A stretch of 64,000 nucleotides of DNA, from positions 31,220 to 95,219 of the forward strand of contig JAVBRB010000014.1 in assembly GCA_031548515.1 (NCBI GenBank). Reading direction: 5' to 3'. The notes below the pieces were generated by a model. It saw nothing but the letters and a program-made list of their open reading frames with translations, made no database searches and had not been told where the DNA came from. A program made the position numbers and the translations under genes. Shown here in pieces: positions 7,978 through 16,588 of this stretch (the first letter of the stretch is position 1; the number at the start of each line of letters is the position of its first letter). This stretch comes from UBA940 sp031548515. Lineage in GTDB: Bacteria; Bacteroidota; Bacteroidia; Bacteroidales; Rikenellaceae.

Positions 7978-8652
7978 TTATTTTCTTTTGAATCGAGCTA
8001 CAGGTGTCTGCGAACCACGTACTTTCTGTCCGAGTTTGACCAATATTTCGGCGTCAGCCGGAAGGTAGAGGTCTACCCGGCTGCCGAATTTGATGAATCC
8101 GCATGGTGTGTTCTGCGTGACCTCTTCACCCTCTTTTGCGTATGAAACTATCCTGCGTGCTACCATTCCGGCAACCTGGCGGAAAACTACCGGACCGTGG
8201 ACGGTCTCGACGGCTGTGGTGGTACGTTCGTTGTCGTCCGACGATTTCGGATGCCATGCCACCATGAACCTGCCGTTGTGGTGTTTGAAGTAAATCACCT
8301 TGCCGCCTACAGGGAACCAGTTGATGTGGACGTTGGTTACCGACATAAAGATGGATAACTGTATGCGCTTGTCTCCCAGGACTTCGGTCTCCTGCACATC
8401 TTCGGCAACGACCACGGTCCCGTCGCATGGAGCGAAGATCACATCATCGTCTGCCAGCAGCGGACGGTTAGGGACGCGGAAAAACGCGATCACGAACCCC
8501 CACGTTGTCACCGCCGCTGTGATCCAGAATGCCGCGATCCACGGGCCGTACCAGTCGGCGAGCATGAACAGCATTATTATTCCTGCGGCCAGCGCACCGA
8601 GTATCAACGCCGCGACGGGAATTATCACCCGCCCTTCCTCGCTTATTTTCAT
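7978..8652 (-). CDS. psd: Phosphatidylserine decarboxylase, short type
   Basis: Produces phosphatidylethanolamine from phosphatidylserine at the inner membrane. The C-terminal KFGSRVDLYLP contains the GS pair at which short-type proenzymes self-cleave to make the pyruvoyl cofactor. NVHINWFPVGGKV and HHNGRFMVAWHPKSSDDNER are typical core segments, and two hydrophobic helices lie near the N-terminus. I start at MKISEEGR (224 residues), five bases after the cdsA stop; an in-frame ATG at 8694 would overlap cdsA by 38 bases and adds residues not typical of the family. With cdsA directly upstream, this is a phospholipid synthesis pair. Confidence 0.92.
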   Translation of the reverse strand: MKISEEGRVIIPVAALILGALAAGIIMLFMLADWYGPWIAAFWITAAVTTWGFVIAFFRVPNRPLLADDDVIFAPCDGTVVVAEDVQETEVLGDKRIQLSIFMSVTNVHINWFPVGGKVIYFKHHNGRFMVAWHPKSSDDNERTTTAVETVHGPVVFRQVAGMVARRIVSYAKEGEEVTQNTPCGFIKFGSRVDLYLPADAEILVKLGQKVRGSQTPVARFKRK

Positions 8653-8656
8653 GCCG

Positions 8657-9559
8657 TCAGAAAAGTCCTGTGAGGTTTTGTAAGAAGTTGCCACTGTTCA
8701 TTAACAGTACAATAATGAAGAATATGAATACGAACGGCGCCGATACCAGCACTGCGTCGAACCTGTCCAGTAATCCTCCGTGTCCGGGCAGCAGGTTTCC
8801 CGAATCTTTCACTCCTGCCGAACGTTTGAAATTCGATTCGGCCAGGTCGCCCAGCACTGCTGTAAGTCCTATGAGGAGTCCGAGTCCCGTCCACAGCCAT
8901 ATGTCGCCTTTCACGAGGAACTTCCCGACGACCGCCGCAACAGCGACTGCACCGGCGAGTCCTCCGAAGAAGCCTTCCCATGATTTTTTTGGCGAAAGCC
9001 TCTCGAAAAACCGGTGTTTGCCGAATGTAATGCCGAATAGGTATGCGAAAACGTCGTTGCCCCACACTATGAGTATATATGCCGGAACTATCAGCGGATT
9101 CCATGGGAAAAGCATTTTATTGCCGATTATCGGGAAAAGCGCGATCATCGACACCGGCAGTGCCACATAGGCCACCCCGAGGAACGTGGCCCCGATATTA
9201 TGCATCGGATTGCCTTTCTGCCGCCATATTTCCAGGATAAATACCGTCACTGTCAGCAGTATGACAAGTACGGCCGCGATGCCCAGGTATTTGAGGAACG
9301 CGATGTTGTTGATCACCGTTTCGACCAGTGCGAGATTGATGCCGACTATCGACAGCCCGATCAGCGTACCAGCCGTTTTTTGCGGTCTCGCCCCTGTTTT
9401 TTCCGAGAGTCCATACATTTCCCACATGCATCCGGCCGTTACGCAGAACAGCAGTATGGCGAATGTCAGCCGGCCAAGGAGCAGGGCTGCAAGCACGACA
9501 ACTACAAATACTATCCCTGTACCGCTCCTGACAAGCAGATTATGTGTCTTATCGTTCAT
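8657..9559 (-). CDS. cdsA: Phosphatidate cytidylyltransferase (CDP-diglyceride synthase)
   Basis: A 300-residue inner-membrane enzyme making CDP-diacylglycerol from phosphatidic acid and CTP. Eight or so hydrophobic helices are apparent. The family signature is visible toward the C-terminus: SPKKSWEGFFGG, GDLAESNFKRSAGVKDSG and LLPGHGGLLDRFDA, with the metal-binding acidic residues in place. It sits between ftsH and psd, which uses lipid made from its product. Confidence 0.95.
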   Translation of the reverse strand: MNDKTHNLLVRSGTGIVFVVVVLAALLLGRLTFAILLFCVTAGCMWEMYGLSEKTGARPQKTAGTLIGLSIVGINLALVETVINNIAFLKYLGIAAVLVILLTVTVFILEIWRQKGNPMHNIGATFLGVAYVALPVSMIALFPIIGNKMLFPWNPLIVPAYILIVWGNDVFAYLFGITFGKHRFFERLSPKKSWEGFFGGLAGAVAVAAVVGKFLVKGDIWLWTGLGLLIGLTAVLGDLAESNFKRSAGVKDSGNLLPGHGGLLDRFDAVLVSAPFVFIFFIIVLLMNSGNFLQNLTGLF

Positions 9560-9609
9560 GCTTAATAGTCGATATCATTTCAGGCTGAGGGTCGCGGCCG
9601 CCGGTTTTT

Positions 9610-11643
9610 CTACGCTTCGGCAATCAGGGTTGTACCCTCTGCTGTTTGTTTGGCAGCGGCCTCGGCTTCTCTATTGGTCTTTTTAAGGTCTTTCTTGCTT
9701 TTGCCGAAGATCTCTTCCATGTCTTCGGTGAATACCACCTCTTTTTCGAGCAGCCTTTCCGCAAGGCGCGTGATCCCCTCGCGGTTTTCCCCGATAACTT
9801 TGCGGCAGAGTTTTTCAGCCTCTGTCAGCAGGCTTTTTGCTTCCGAGTCTATTTCCTGGGCGGTTTTTTCGCTGAATGGCTTGGTGAAAGCCATATTGTC
9901 GTTACCGGAAGAATCGTAGTAGCTGATGTTGCCCAGCTTTTCGCTCATGCCGTAGTAGGTCACCATTGCATAGGCCATTTTCGTAGCGCGTTCGAGATCG
10001 CTCAGAGCGCCCGTTTCGGTCGTTCCGAAGAAAATCTCCTCCACCATGCGTCCGCCGAGCAGCGAAGCCATTTCGTGCATGAACTGTTCGCGCGAGGTGT
10101 TGTGGCGTTCGTCGGGCAGATACCACGACGCGCCGAGCGAACGTCCGCGCGGGATGATGGTCACTTTTATAAGGGGATGGGCGTACTCCAGCATCCAACT
10201 GACTACGGCGTGCCCGGCTTCATGGAACGCCGTCAGGCGTTTCTCTTCGGGCGTCATAACGAGGCTCCTGCGTTCCAGGCCTCCGACGATGCGGTCGATG
10301 GCGGCAAGGAAATCCTCCTTGTCGATAGCCGTTTTGTTGTTTCGTGCGGCGATCAGTGCGGCCTCGTTGCATACGTTGGCTATGTCCGCACCCGAAAATC
10401 CGGGGGTTTGCCTTGCGAGGAAGCTGCGGTCCAGATCGGGAACCAGCTTAAGGTTCTTGAGGTGCACGTTGAAGATCTCTTCACGTTCTTTCAATTCTGG
10501 AAGGCCAACTTCGATCTGGCGGTCGAAACGTCCGGCACGCATCAGCGCCTTGTCGAGGATATCCGCGCGGTTTGTGGCCGCAAGGATGATGACGCCGGCG
10601 TTGGTACCGAAGCCGTCCATTTCGGTTAACAGCTGATTCAGTGTGTTTTCACGCTCGTCGTTACCTGAAAATCCGGCATTTTTGCCGCGTGCGCGCCCTA
10701 TGGCGTCGATCTCGTCGATGAAAACTATGCACGGCGCTTTCTCCTTGGCCTGGCGGAAAAGGTCGCGGACACGCGATGCGCCGACACCGACGAACATCTC
10801 GACGAAATCGGACCCGCTTATGGAAAGGAACGGAACGTTGGCTTCACCTGCGACGGCTTTTGCCAACAGGGTCTTGCCAGTTCCCGGAGGACCTACGAGC
10901 AACGCGCCCTTTGGGATTTTACCCCCCAGGTCTTTGTATTTTTGAGGCTTCTTTAGAAAGTCCACTATCTCCATAATCTCGACCTTGGCTTCTTCGAGTC
11001 CGGCCACGTCCTTGAACGTGATCTTTACCTGGGTGTCTTTGTCGAAAACCTGCGCCTTGGCTTTGCCGACATTGAAAACGGCATTGCCTCCGCCTCCGCC
11101 TCCTCCGCCCGACATGCTGCGCATCATGAATATCCATACGCCTATTATGAGTATCCACGGCAGGAAACCGATCAGAAAGGTACTCCAGCCATTCTTTTCA
11201 TTCTTATAGGAAAGGGGGATATCCTGCCCGTACTGCACTTTAGCCTGGTCCAGATCGGCGCGGAAAGTATCAACGGAACCTATTACGAACTCGAACTGCA
11301 CGCCCTGAGTCGGGATGCTTTTATATGCATCCTGTGTTTTATACTTCTCTATCGACTCTTTTCTCAGGTAAACCTGGGCGTTTTCGCGGTTGACGACTAC
11401 TATTTTCTCGACATCGCCCTTGCTTATCATGGTTTCCACGGTGTCCCAGTTGGTGGTGACAGCGGTCTCGCGTCCACCGAATAGCGACCAGGCCAAAAGA
11501 ATAACCAGAATTATGACCCAACCCCACATGAAAGGGCTTCGCGGATTCATCATTTTTGATTGCTGCGGCTGCGGCGCCGGCCTATGGTTTTGTCCTCCCT
11601 GGTTCGATCCGCCGCCGGATTGGTGTTTATTATTGTTTTCCAT
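9610..11643 (-). CDS. ftsH: ATP-dependent zinc metalloprotease FtsH
   Basis: A 677-residue membrane AAA+ protease that degrades misassembled membrane proteins and short-lived regulators. A Gln/Gly/Asn-rich N-terminal tail precedes helix 1 (about residues 40-56); a periplasmic domain leads to helix 2 (about 157-175) and a glycine run. The AAA module has Walker A GPPGTGKT (251-258), Walker B CIVFIDEID and the second region of homology ATNRADILDKALMRAGRFDR. The zinc motif HEAGH is at 474-478. I place the start at MENNNKHQ because the frame open further upstream overlaps rsfS. It forms a pair with rsfS, 31 bases away. Confidence 0.97.
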   Translation of the reverse strand: MENNNKHQSGGGSNQGGQNHRPAPQPQQSKMMNPRSPFMWGWVIILVILLAWSLFGGRETAVTTNWDTVETMISKGDVEKIVVVNRENAQVYLRKESIEKYKTQDAYKSIPTQGVQFEFVIGSVDTFRADLDQAKVQYGQDIPLSYKNEKNGWSTFLIGFLPWILIIGVWIFMMRSMSGGGGGGGGNAVFNVGKAKAQVFDKDTQVKITFKDVAGLEEAKVEIMEIVDFLKKPQKYKDLGGKIPKGALLVGPPGTGKTLLAKAVAGEANVPFLSISGSDFVEMFVGVGASRVRDLFRQAKEKAPCIVFIDEIDAIGRARGKNAGFSGNDERENTLNQLLTEMDGFGTNAGVIILAATNRADILDKALMRAGRFDRQIEVGLPELKEREEIFNVHLKNLKLVPDLDRSFLARQTPGFSGADIANVCNEAALIAARNNKTAIDKEDFLAAIDRIVGGLERRSLVMTPEEKRLTAFHEAGHAVVSWMLEYAHPLIKVTIIPRGRSLGASWYLPDERHNTSREQFMHEMASLLGGRMVEEIFFGTTETGALSDLERATKMAYAMVTYYGMSEKLGNISYYDSSGNDNMAFTKPFSEKTAQEIDSEAKSLLTEAEKLCRKVIGENREGITRLAERLLEKEVVFTEDMEEIFGKSKKDLKKTNREAEAAAKQTAEGTTLIAEA

Positions 11644-11674
11644 CGATTTTTTGCCTTTCTTTGAATTACCGCAT

Positions 11675-12028
11675 TTACTTGTCCTCATCTTCGTACCGCG
11701 TAGCCGGAGCGTCGGCCCACAACTCTTCCAACTTGTAGAAACCGCGCATTTCGGTCTGGAATATATGCACGACAATATCCACGTAGTCCATCGCTATCCA
11801 CAGCGCGTTGGCCGCACCGTCGATCCTCCACACCCGCGTCTTGAGTTCTTTCTCGGTTTTTTCCTCGATTCCGGCCGCTATGGCCCCGACCTGCGTGGTG
11901 GAGTCTGCGTTGCAGATTACGAAATACGAGCATATCGCTCCGCTCGTTCCGGTCATATCGAGAGATACTATGTTCTTTCCTTTTTTGTCTTTTATCGCTT
12001 CGACTATAGTTTCGAGCAGTTTATCCAT
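11675..12028 (-). CDS. rsfS: Ribosomal silencing factor RsfS
   Basis: A 117-residue RsfS/Iojap-family protein that binds uL14 on the large ribosomal subunit and blocks subunit joining in stationary phase or starvation. The core SLDMTGTSGAICSYFVICNADS, WRIDGAANALWIAMDYVDIVVHIF and YKLEELWADAPATRYED are the usual family blocks, and the length is normal. A strong promoter lies at 12072-12104, which probably also serves ftsH and the downstream lipid genes. Confidence 0.96.
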   Translation of the reverse strand: MDKLLETIVEAIKDKKGKNIVSLDMTGTSGAICSYFVICNADSTTQVGAIAAGIEEKTEKELKTRVWRIDGAANALWIAMDYVDIVVHIFQTEMRGFYKLEELWADAPATRYEDEDK

Positions 12029-12071
12029 ATATCGTCTGTTGATTCTTTTCTATGCAAATTTTACCATGTTA

Positions 12072-12104
12072 CAAAGGTACGAAATAACTTGGAACCATCG
12101 CAAA
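12072..12104 (-). promoter_or_regulatory. Promoter of the rsfS-ftsH unit
   Basis: On the minus strand a -33 TTTG (12101-12104) and -7 TACCTTTG (12072-12079) are separated by 21 bases; the -7 box lies 43 bases upstream of the rsfS ATG. Confidence 0.75.
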
Positions 12105-12159
12105 AATTCAGGCAATTCCTATGCCGGAACTGCGTAAACATCTTTTTCATGACAAGGTG

Positions 12160-13056
12160 TCAGGCTCGCACCGCCATACAGTCTATAACCGAATCGCGCA
12201 AGGCGGAAATGATGGAGTGTTTGACATATGTACGGCGTACGGCCAGGGCTATCTTCCTCGACACCGCCCCTTTTGCAAGCGGTTTCAACTGGCTGATCCT
12301 CTCTTCCTGAATGAATTCTGCCGCCATTTCGGGGATCACCGTCATGGAGTTGGTGCAGTCCACCATGCGCATCAGCGTATCCAGCGACCCGCATTCGAAG
12401 TTATACCGGTTATGTCCGCCGGTTCTTCCCTGGCACAGTTCAAGTATCTGGTCGCGCAGGCAATGCCCCTGCGACAGCAGGATAAGGTGCTTCGGGTCGA
12501 TGTCCTCGACGCGTATATTCGAACGTTCGTATAAATCATTGGACGGCGAAACGTAGACGTGGAAACGGTCGCTGAAAAGTTCGAATTCCATTATGCCGTC
12601 GGGAGTGGTTCCTCCGGCGAGCAGGGCGGCATCGAGCGAGTCCTTTTCCAGCGCCTTGCAGATTTGCATGGTCTCTGTTTCCCGGACCTCGAGTTCGACC
12701 TTCGGGTATTTGTTTATGAATCCGGGAATGAATTTGTGCAGCAGGTAGGGCGCTATCGTGGGTATCACTCCCAGGCGGAGCGTTCCCGATATCTCGCCTT
12801 TAAGTTCGTTTACCGATTCCTTGACGTAATTGTAAGCCTTGATGGCTTCGCGAGCGTTTCTGATGACCACTTCGCCTGCTTCGGTCGGGATGACTGGTTT
12901 CTTCGTGCGGTCCAACAGTATGACCCCGAGTTCCTCCTCGAGGTTTTTGATCTGCATGCTGAGCGACGGTTGGGTCACGAAACACTGCTCGGCCGCGAGC
13001 GAGAAACTTCCGCAGTTGGCCACCGCAAGAAGGTATTCGAGTTGTACGATTGTCAT
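12160..13056 (-). CDS. oxyR: LysR-family redox regulator OxyR
   Basis: A 298-residue LysR-type transcription factor that senses hydrogen peroxide. The N-terminal winged helix-turn-helix (residues 1-60, with FVTQPSLSMQIKNLEEELG as the HTH) is followed by the effector domain. The redox pair lies in the segment LSQGHCLRDQILELC at C199 and C208, the same numbers as the E. coli sensor cysteines. This supports OxyR over a generic LysR regulator. It is divergent from nothing close by; rarA lies upstream on the same strand. A possible -7 TATTTTTG is at 13089-13096 on the minus strand. Targets probably lie outside the window. Confidence 0.92.
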   Translation of the reverse strand: MTIVQLEYLLAVANCGSFSLAAEQCFVTQPSLSMQIKNLEEELGVILLDRTKKPVIPTEAGEVVIRNAREAIKAYNYVKESVNELKGEISGTLRLGVIPTIAPYLLHKFIPGFINKYPKVELEVRETETMQICKALEKDSLDAALLAGGTTPDGIMEFELFSDRFHVYVSPSNDLYERSNIRVEDIDPKHLILLSQGHCLRDQILELCQGRTGGHNRYNFECGSLDTLMRMVDCTNSMTVIPEMAAEFIQEERISQLKPLAKGAVSRKIALAVRRTYVKHSIISALRDSVIDCMAVRA

Positions 13057-13135
13057 TTCCTCAACTTTGTACGGTTAGTTATTATATGCAAAAATATAAA
13101 TAATATTTATACAACATGCAGGTGCTATAAATAAG

Positions 13136-14410
13136 TCAATATTTGCCTTTCCAGAGTTTTTCGATGCGCTCGGCGTATTTCTGTTCGGCGGCGTTCTGCA
13201 CGTTGGGTTCGTAGAACTTAGTCCCTTCGAGTCCCGCGGGCAGGAATTCGAGGTCAGTGAAGCCCCCTTCGTAATCGTGCGCGTATTTGTAGCCCTTGTG
13301 GTAGTCGAGGTCCTTCATCAACTTGGTGGGGGCGTTGCGGATATGGAGCGGCACGGCGCGGTTGGTGGTGTCGTGGTTCACGAAGCCAATAGCCCGGTCT
13401 ATGGCCATGTAAGCCGAGTTGCTTTTGGGCGAATTGGCGAGGTAAAGCGTCGCTTCGGCGAGGGGTATTCGCGCCTCGGGCATGCCGATCTTGTGGACGA
13501 TGTCGAAACAGGCGTTTGCCATCAGCAGGGCGTTGGGATTGGCCAGGCCGATGTCCTCGGCCGCGAGTATAGCCAGCCTGCGGGCGATGAATCGCGGCTC
13601 TTCGCCTCCTGCCAGCATCCGCGCGAGGTAATATATGGCGGCGTTGGGGTCGCTTCCGCGGACGCTTTTGATGAACGCCGAAATTACATCGTAGTGCTGT
13701 TCGCCGTTCTTGTCGTAGAGGGCGATATTCTGCTGGAGGGCGTCGGTGACGTTCTTGTCCGAAATCACGAGTTTGCCGTCGGTCGACGCCGCTATGATGT
13801 CGAGAATGTTGAGCAGTTTTCGGGCGTCGCCCCCCGAAAAGCGGAAGAGCGCCTCGGTCTCGACCACCTCCACTCCGCGCTCTTTCAGTTCTGAGTCCGT
13901 CGTGATGGCCCGGTCCAGCAGCGTCTGCAGCTCCGCGTCGTTCATCGGGTTCAGGACATAGACCTGGCAGCGCGACAAGAGCGGCGAAATGACCTCGAAT
14001 GACGGATTTTCGGTGGTCGCGCCTATGAGTGTGATGGTACCCTGCTCGACTGCGCCGAGAAGCGAATCCTGCTGGCTCTTGTTGAATCGATGGATTTCGT
14101 CGATGAACAGGAACGGCGAGGGGGTATTGAAGAACTGCTGCTTGCGGGCGCTGTCGATCGCCTCGCGTACGTCCTTCACGCCCGAAGTTACGGCCGAAAG
14201 CGTATAGAACGGCCTTTTAAGGGTGTTCGCGACAAGGCGGGCGAGGGTGGTCTTACCGACCCCCGGGGGACCCCACAATATGAACGACGGCACGTTGCCC
14301 GTTTCCATGAAACGGCGGAACACCCCGTCCTTCCCGACGAGGTGCGATTGTCCTATGTAATCTTCGAGCGTCTGCGGCCTTAAACGCTCGGCCAGTGGTC
14401 TGTTGCTCAT
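13136..14410 (-). CDS. rarA: Replication-associated recombination protein A
   Basis: A 424-residue AAA+ ATPase of the RarA/MgsA/WRNIP1 family, which acts at stalled replication forks with single-strand-binding protein. It begins with the usual PLAERLRPQTLEDYIGQSHL, followed by Walker A GPPGVGKTT, Walker B LFIDEIHRFNKSQQDSLL, sensor GATTENPSFEVISPLLSRCQVY and the C-terminal tetramerisation region with YHKGYKYAHDYEGGF. The length is normal. It follows the DUF4491 gene by 38 bases and probably shares its transcript. Confidence 0.96.
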   Translation of the reverse strand: MSNRPLAERLRPQTLEDYIGQSHLVGKDGVFRRFMETGNVPSFILWGPPGVGKTTLARLVANTLKRPFYTLSAVTSGVKDVREAIDSARKQQFFNTPSPFLFIDEIHRFNKSQQDSLLGAVEQGTITLIGATTENPSFEVISPLLSRCQVYVLNPMNDAELQTLLDRAITTDSELKERGVEVVETEALFRFSGGDARKLLNILDIIAASTDGKLVISDKNVTDALQQNIALYDKNGEQHYDVISAFIKSVRGSDPNAAIYYLARMLAGGEEPRFIARRLAILAAEDIGLANPNALLMANACFDIVHKIGMPEARIPLAEATLYLANSPKSNSAYMAIDRAIGFVNHDTTNRAVPLHIRNAPTKLMKDLDYHKGYKYAHDYEGGFTDLEFLPAGLEGTKFYEPNVQNAAEQKYAERIEKLWKGKY

Positions 14411-14448
14411 TTGCAGCTATTTCATGCTGTGCTAAAGATAATAAAAAA

Positions 14449-14751
14449 TTACGATCGTTTGGGATTCCGGGGGAACCAACCTTTTTCGACGCGCTTTTTC
14501 TGGTCGAAGATTTCGGTTATTCCCCACAATGCCGAAAAACCAGTCACACCCAACAGCGCCGAAACGATGATATTCTCCACGAGCAGCGCCCCGGCGATTG
14601 ACGCGAGTCCCACACACAGGAACAGCCACCAGCAGCGGGTCCCCAGGTAGTATTCGCCCTTGATGACTAGCGGATGGAAAAGTCCGATTATCAGGAAAGT
14701 GCCGAAGCCTATGATTATGCCGGCAAGGTTGTGTGACGTGATGAGTTCCAT
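14449..14751 (-). CDS. DUF4491 membrane protein
   Basis: A 100-residue protein with four predicted transmembrane helices (about residues 8-28, 38-55, 57-78 and a shorter one near 80-90), ending in a basic tail. It matches the small Bacteroidales family DUF4491 (LAGIIIGFGTFLIIGLFHPLVIKGEYYLG-type start; the GTRCWWLF segment is typical). Function is unknown. A minus-strand -7 box TATCTTTG lies at 14772-14779. It precedes rarA in the same direction, though no functional link is evident. Confidence 0.8.
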   Translation of the reverse strand: MELITSHNLAGIIIGFGTFLIIGLFHPLVIKGEYYLGTRCWWLFLCVGLASIAGALLVENIIVSALLGVTGFSALWGITEIFDQKKRVEKGWFPRNPKRS

Positions 14752-14790
14752 TGCAAAAATATTATAAAAAACAAAGATAGTGAAAAGAAA

Positions 14791-14815
14791 ACGCCCTGCA
14801 TGATACGCAGGGCGT
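14791..14815 (-). terminator. Terminator of trpB
   Basis: ACGCCCTGC pairs perfectly with GCAGGGCGT (9 bp) around a 7-base loop, followed on the minus strand by TTTCTTTT. It lies 26 bases beyond the trpB stop and just ahead of the promoter-like box for the DUF4491 gene. Confidence 0.88.
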
Positions 14816-14840
14816 CTTCTTTGAAAATTACCGAATTTTA

Positions 14841-16202
14841 TCAGATTATCTTTTCCAGCGTCTTCACGGTTTTGGCGATCTCCTCGTCCGACAGGTCATA
14901 ATTCTTCAGTTGCCCGCTCAGGTACTGCTCGTAGGCATAAAGGTCTACCATGCCGTGCCCCGAAAGGTTGAATACGATGGTGCGCGCCTCGCCCGCTTCT
15001 TTGGCCTTCTGCGCTTCGTCGATGGCGGCGCAAATGGCGTGGGTCGATTCGGGCGCGGGGATTATACCCTCGGTCTTGGCGAACAGCACGCCCGCCGCCA
15101 GTGACTCCACCTGGTGTATGTCCACCGCTTCGAACAGGCCGTCTTTCAGCAGTTGGCTTGCGACCGTACCTGCGCCGTGGTAGCGAAGTCCGCCCGCATG
15201 GATATCCGCCGGATGGAAATCGTGGCCCAGAGTGAACATAGGCAGCAGGGGAGTGAACCCTGCGATGTCGCCGAAGTCGTACTGAAACTCGCCTCGCGTC
15301 AGTTTCGGACAGCTTGCAGGTTCGACGGCTATAAGGCGGGTTTTGCGGCCTTTCGTGAGGTTCTCGCGCAGGAACGGGAAGGCGATCCCGCCGAAGTTGC
15401 TTCCGCCGCCGAAACATCCGATCACCGCGTCGGGATAGTCGCCCGCCATTTCGAGTTGGCGCAGGGCCTCTTCGCCGATGATGGTCTGGTGCAGGATGAC
15501 GTGGTTCAGCACGCTGCCCAGGCAGTAGCGCGCGTCGGGATTTTTCATCACCATCTCGACTGCCTCCGAGATCGCCGTGCCGAGAGAGCCTCCGTCGTCC
15601 GGATTCTGCGCGAGGATCGCACGTCCGGCCTCCGTCGTATCGCTGGGCGAGGGGAATACATCGGCGCCCCATGTGTTCATCATCAGTTTGCGGTATGGTT
15701 TCTGCTCGTAGCTCACCTTCACCATGTAGACGCGGAGGTCGAGGCCGAACATCGCGGCGGCCATGGCCATGGCCGATCCCCACTGCCCGCCGCCTGTTTC
15801 GGTGGTCATGCGCTTCAGGCCCTGCTGAGCCGCATAGTAGGCCTGCGGGACGGCGCTGTTTGGTTTGTGCGACCCTGCCGGGGATACGCTTTCGTTCTTG
15901 AAATATATCTTGGCCGGGGTGTCGAGCGCCTTTTCGAGCTGGTAAGCCCTTACGAGGGGAGTGCAGCGCCAGATCTTATAAAGGTCCTGTACCCGGTCGG
16001 GTATGTCGATGTAGCGCTCGGTGGAGAGTTCTTGCTCCACCAGTTCGTCCACAAAAATTTGCTTGAGCATCTCTTTGGTTACAGGCTCTTTTGTAGCCGG
16101 ATGGAGGAGCGGCAGCGGCCTGGTGGGCATGTCGGCCACCACGTTATACCATTGCTTTGGCATTTCGCTGTCCGGCAAAATGATTTTTTTCGTAGCACTC
16201 AT
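14841..16202 (-). CDS. TrpB2-type tryptophan synthase beta subunit
   Basis: A 453-residue pyridoxal-phosphate enzyme of the TrpB-like (TrpB2) group, expected to condense indole and L-serine to tryptophan. The PLP lysine lies in SPAGSHKPNSAVPQAYYA, the substrate loop is TETGGGQWGSAMAMAAA, the phosphate-binding loop is FGGGSNFGG, and the C-terminal LSGHGMVDLYAY is typical of TrpB2. Length exceeds TrpB1 (about 395), fitting TrpB2. No trpA or other trp gene is adjacent, so indole may come from a distant TrpA or by salvage. A leader peptide gene with three Trp codons, alternative hairpins and a good promoter lie upstream (16261-16452), which strongly implies control by tryptophan supply. I start at MSATKKIILP rather than in the attenuator. 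Confidence 0.92.
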   Translation of the reverse strand: MSATKKIILPDSEMPKQWYNVVADMPTRPLPLLHPATKEPVTKEMLKQIFVDELVEQELSTERYIDIPDRVQDLYKIWRCTPLVRAYQLEKALDTPAKIYFKNESVSPAGSHKPNSAVPQAYYAAQQGLKRMTTETGGGQWGSAMAMAAAMFGLDLRVYMVKVSYEQKPYRKLMMNTWGADVFPSPSDTTEAGRAILAQNPDDGGSLGTAISEAVEMVMKNPDARYCLGSVLNHVILHQTIIGEEALRQLEMAGDYPDAVIGCFGGGSNFGGIAFPFLRENLTKGRKTRLIAVEPASCPKLTRGEFQYDFGDIAGFTPLLPMFTLGHDFHPADIHAGGLRYHGAGTVASQLLKDGLFEAVDIHQVESLAAGVLFAKTEGIIPAPESTHAICAAIDEAQKAKEAGEARTIVFNLSGHGMVDLYAYEQYLSGQLKNYDLSDEEIAKTVKTLEKII

Positions 16203-16260
16203 AATCGTAAAGTCGTTAAGTGGAAAATTTATAATGTTATGTTTTCTCGTCTGAAATCGA

Positions 16261-16290
16261 AAAGCCCGCTGTTCTGGTAAACAACGGGCT
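16261..16290 (-). terminator. Attenuator hairpin before trpB2
   Basis: On the minus strand AAGCCCGTTGTT (16279-16290) pairs with AACAGCGGGCTT (16261-16272), 12 bp with one G-U, around a six-base loop. Only three T follow directly (TTTCGATTTC), so as an intrinsic terminator it has a weak T-tract. An alternative pairing uses 16276-16285, the loop-side half of its 5' arm. Confidence 0.75.
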
Positions 16291-16322
16291 TCCTGGGTAT
16301 TATGCACAAACCGGCAGAACAA

Positions 16323-16385
16323 TCATTGTTTACTCGTCGTCAATGTTTGCCACCACCAGTTCTGTATGTTCTCGTTCCGTTTCAT
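16323..16385 (-). CDS. Tryptophan leader peptide
   Basis: A 20-codon open frame starting at the ATG at 16385 and ending in TGA at 16323. It begins MKRNENIQN, then has three consecutive Trp codons (16350-16358), and ends QTLTTSKQ. Its position between a strong promoter and a hairpin in front of a tryptophan synthase gene, and the run of three Trp codons in 20, make a regulatory leader peptide by far the best reading. A ribosome stalled at the Trp codons would leave bases 16324-16333, over the last codons and stop, free to pair with 16276-16285 (10 bp, one G-U) and so break the attenuator hairpin. Confidence 0.88.
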   Translation of the reverse strand: MKRNENIQNWWWQTLTTSKQ

Positions 16386-16421
16386 GCTTTTTTGCGCCGT
16401 CTTTATAAAGAGGCGACTCCA

Positions 16422-16452
16422 CAAATGTAGAAATAGTTTGTTAAATTCCAAA
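16422..16452 (-). promoter_or_regulatory. Promoter of the trp leader and trpB2
   Basis: On the minus strand the -33 TTTG (16449-16452) and -7 TACATTTG (16422-16429) are exactly 19 bases apart. The leader ATG follows 36 bases after the -7 box. Confidence 0.85.
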
Positions 16453-16588
16453 GCTTTTTTGTGAAATTTTTAATAACCGGCCTCAGGACACTATCAATAG
16501 GGGTATTCTGAAGCAAAAATCATTCTTATGAAATGTGCAAATTAGACGGAATCTTATTACATTTGTGCTTCGAAACCGAAACTTGCGA

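Noticed and set aside
8653..8694. Longer N-terminus for psd from an ATG at 8694
   Set aside because: It overlaps cdsA by 38 bases and the added residues do not fit the family; the ATG at 8652 follows the cdsA stop closely.
15114..16280. 388-codon plus-strand frame
   Set aside because: Antisense to trpB2 and running into the attenuator; an effect of GC-rich third positions.
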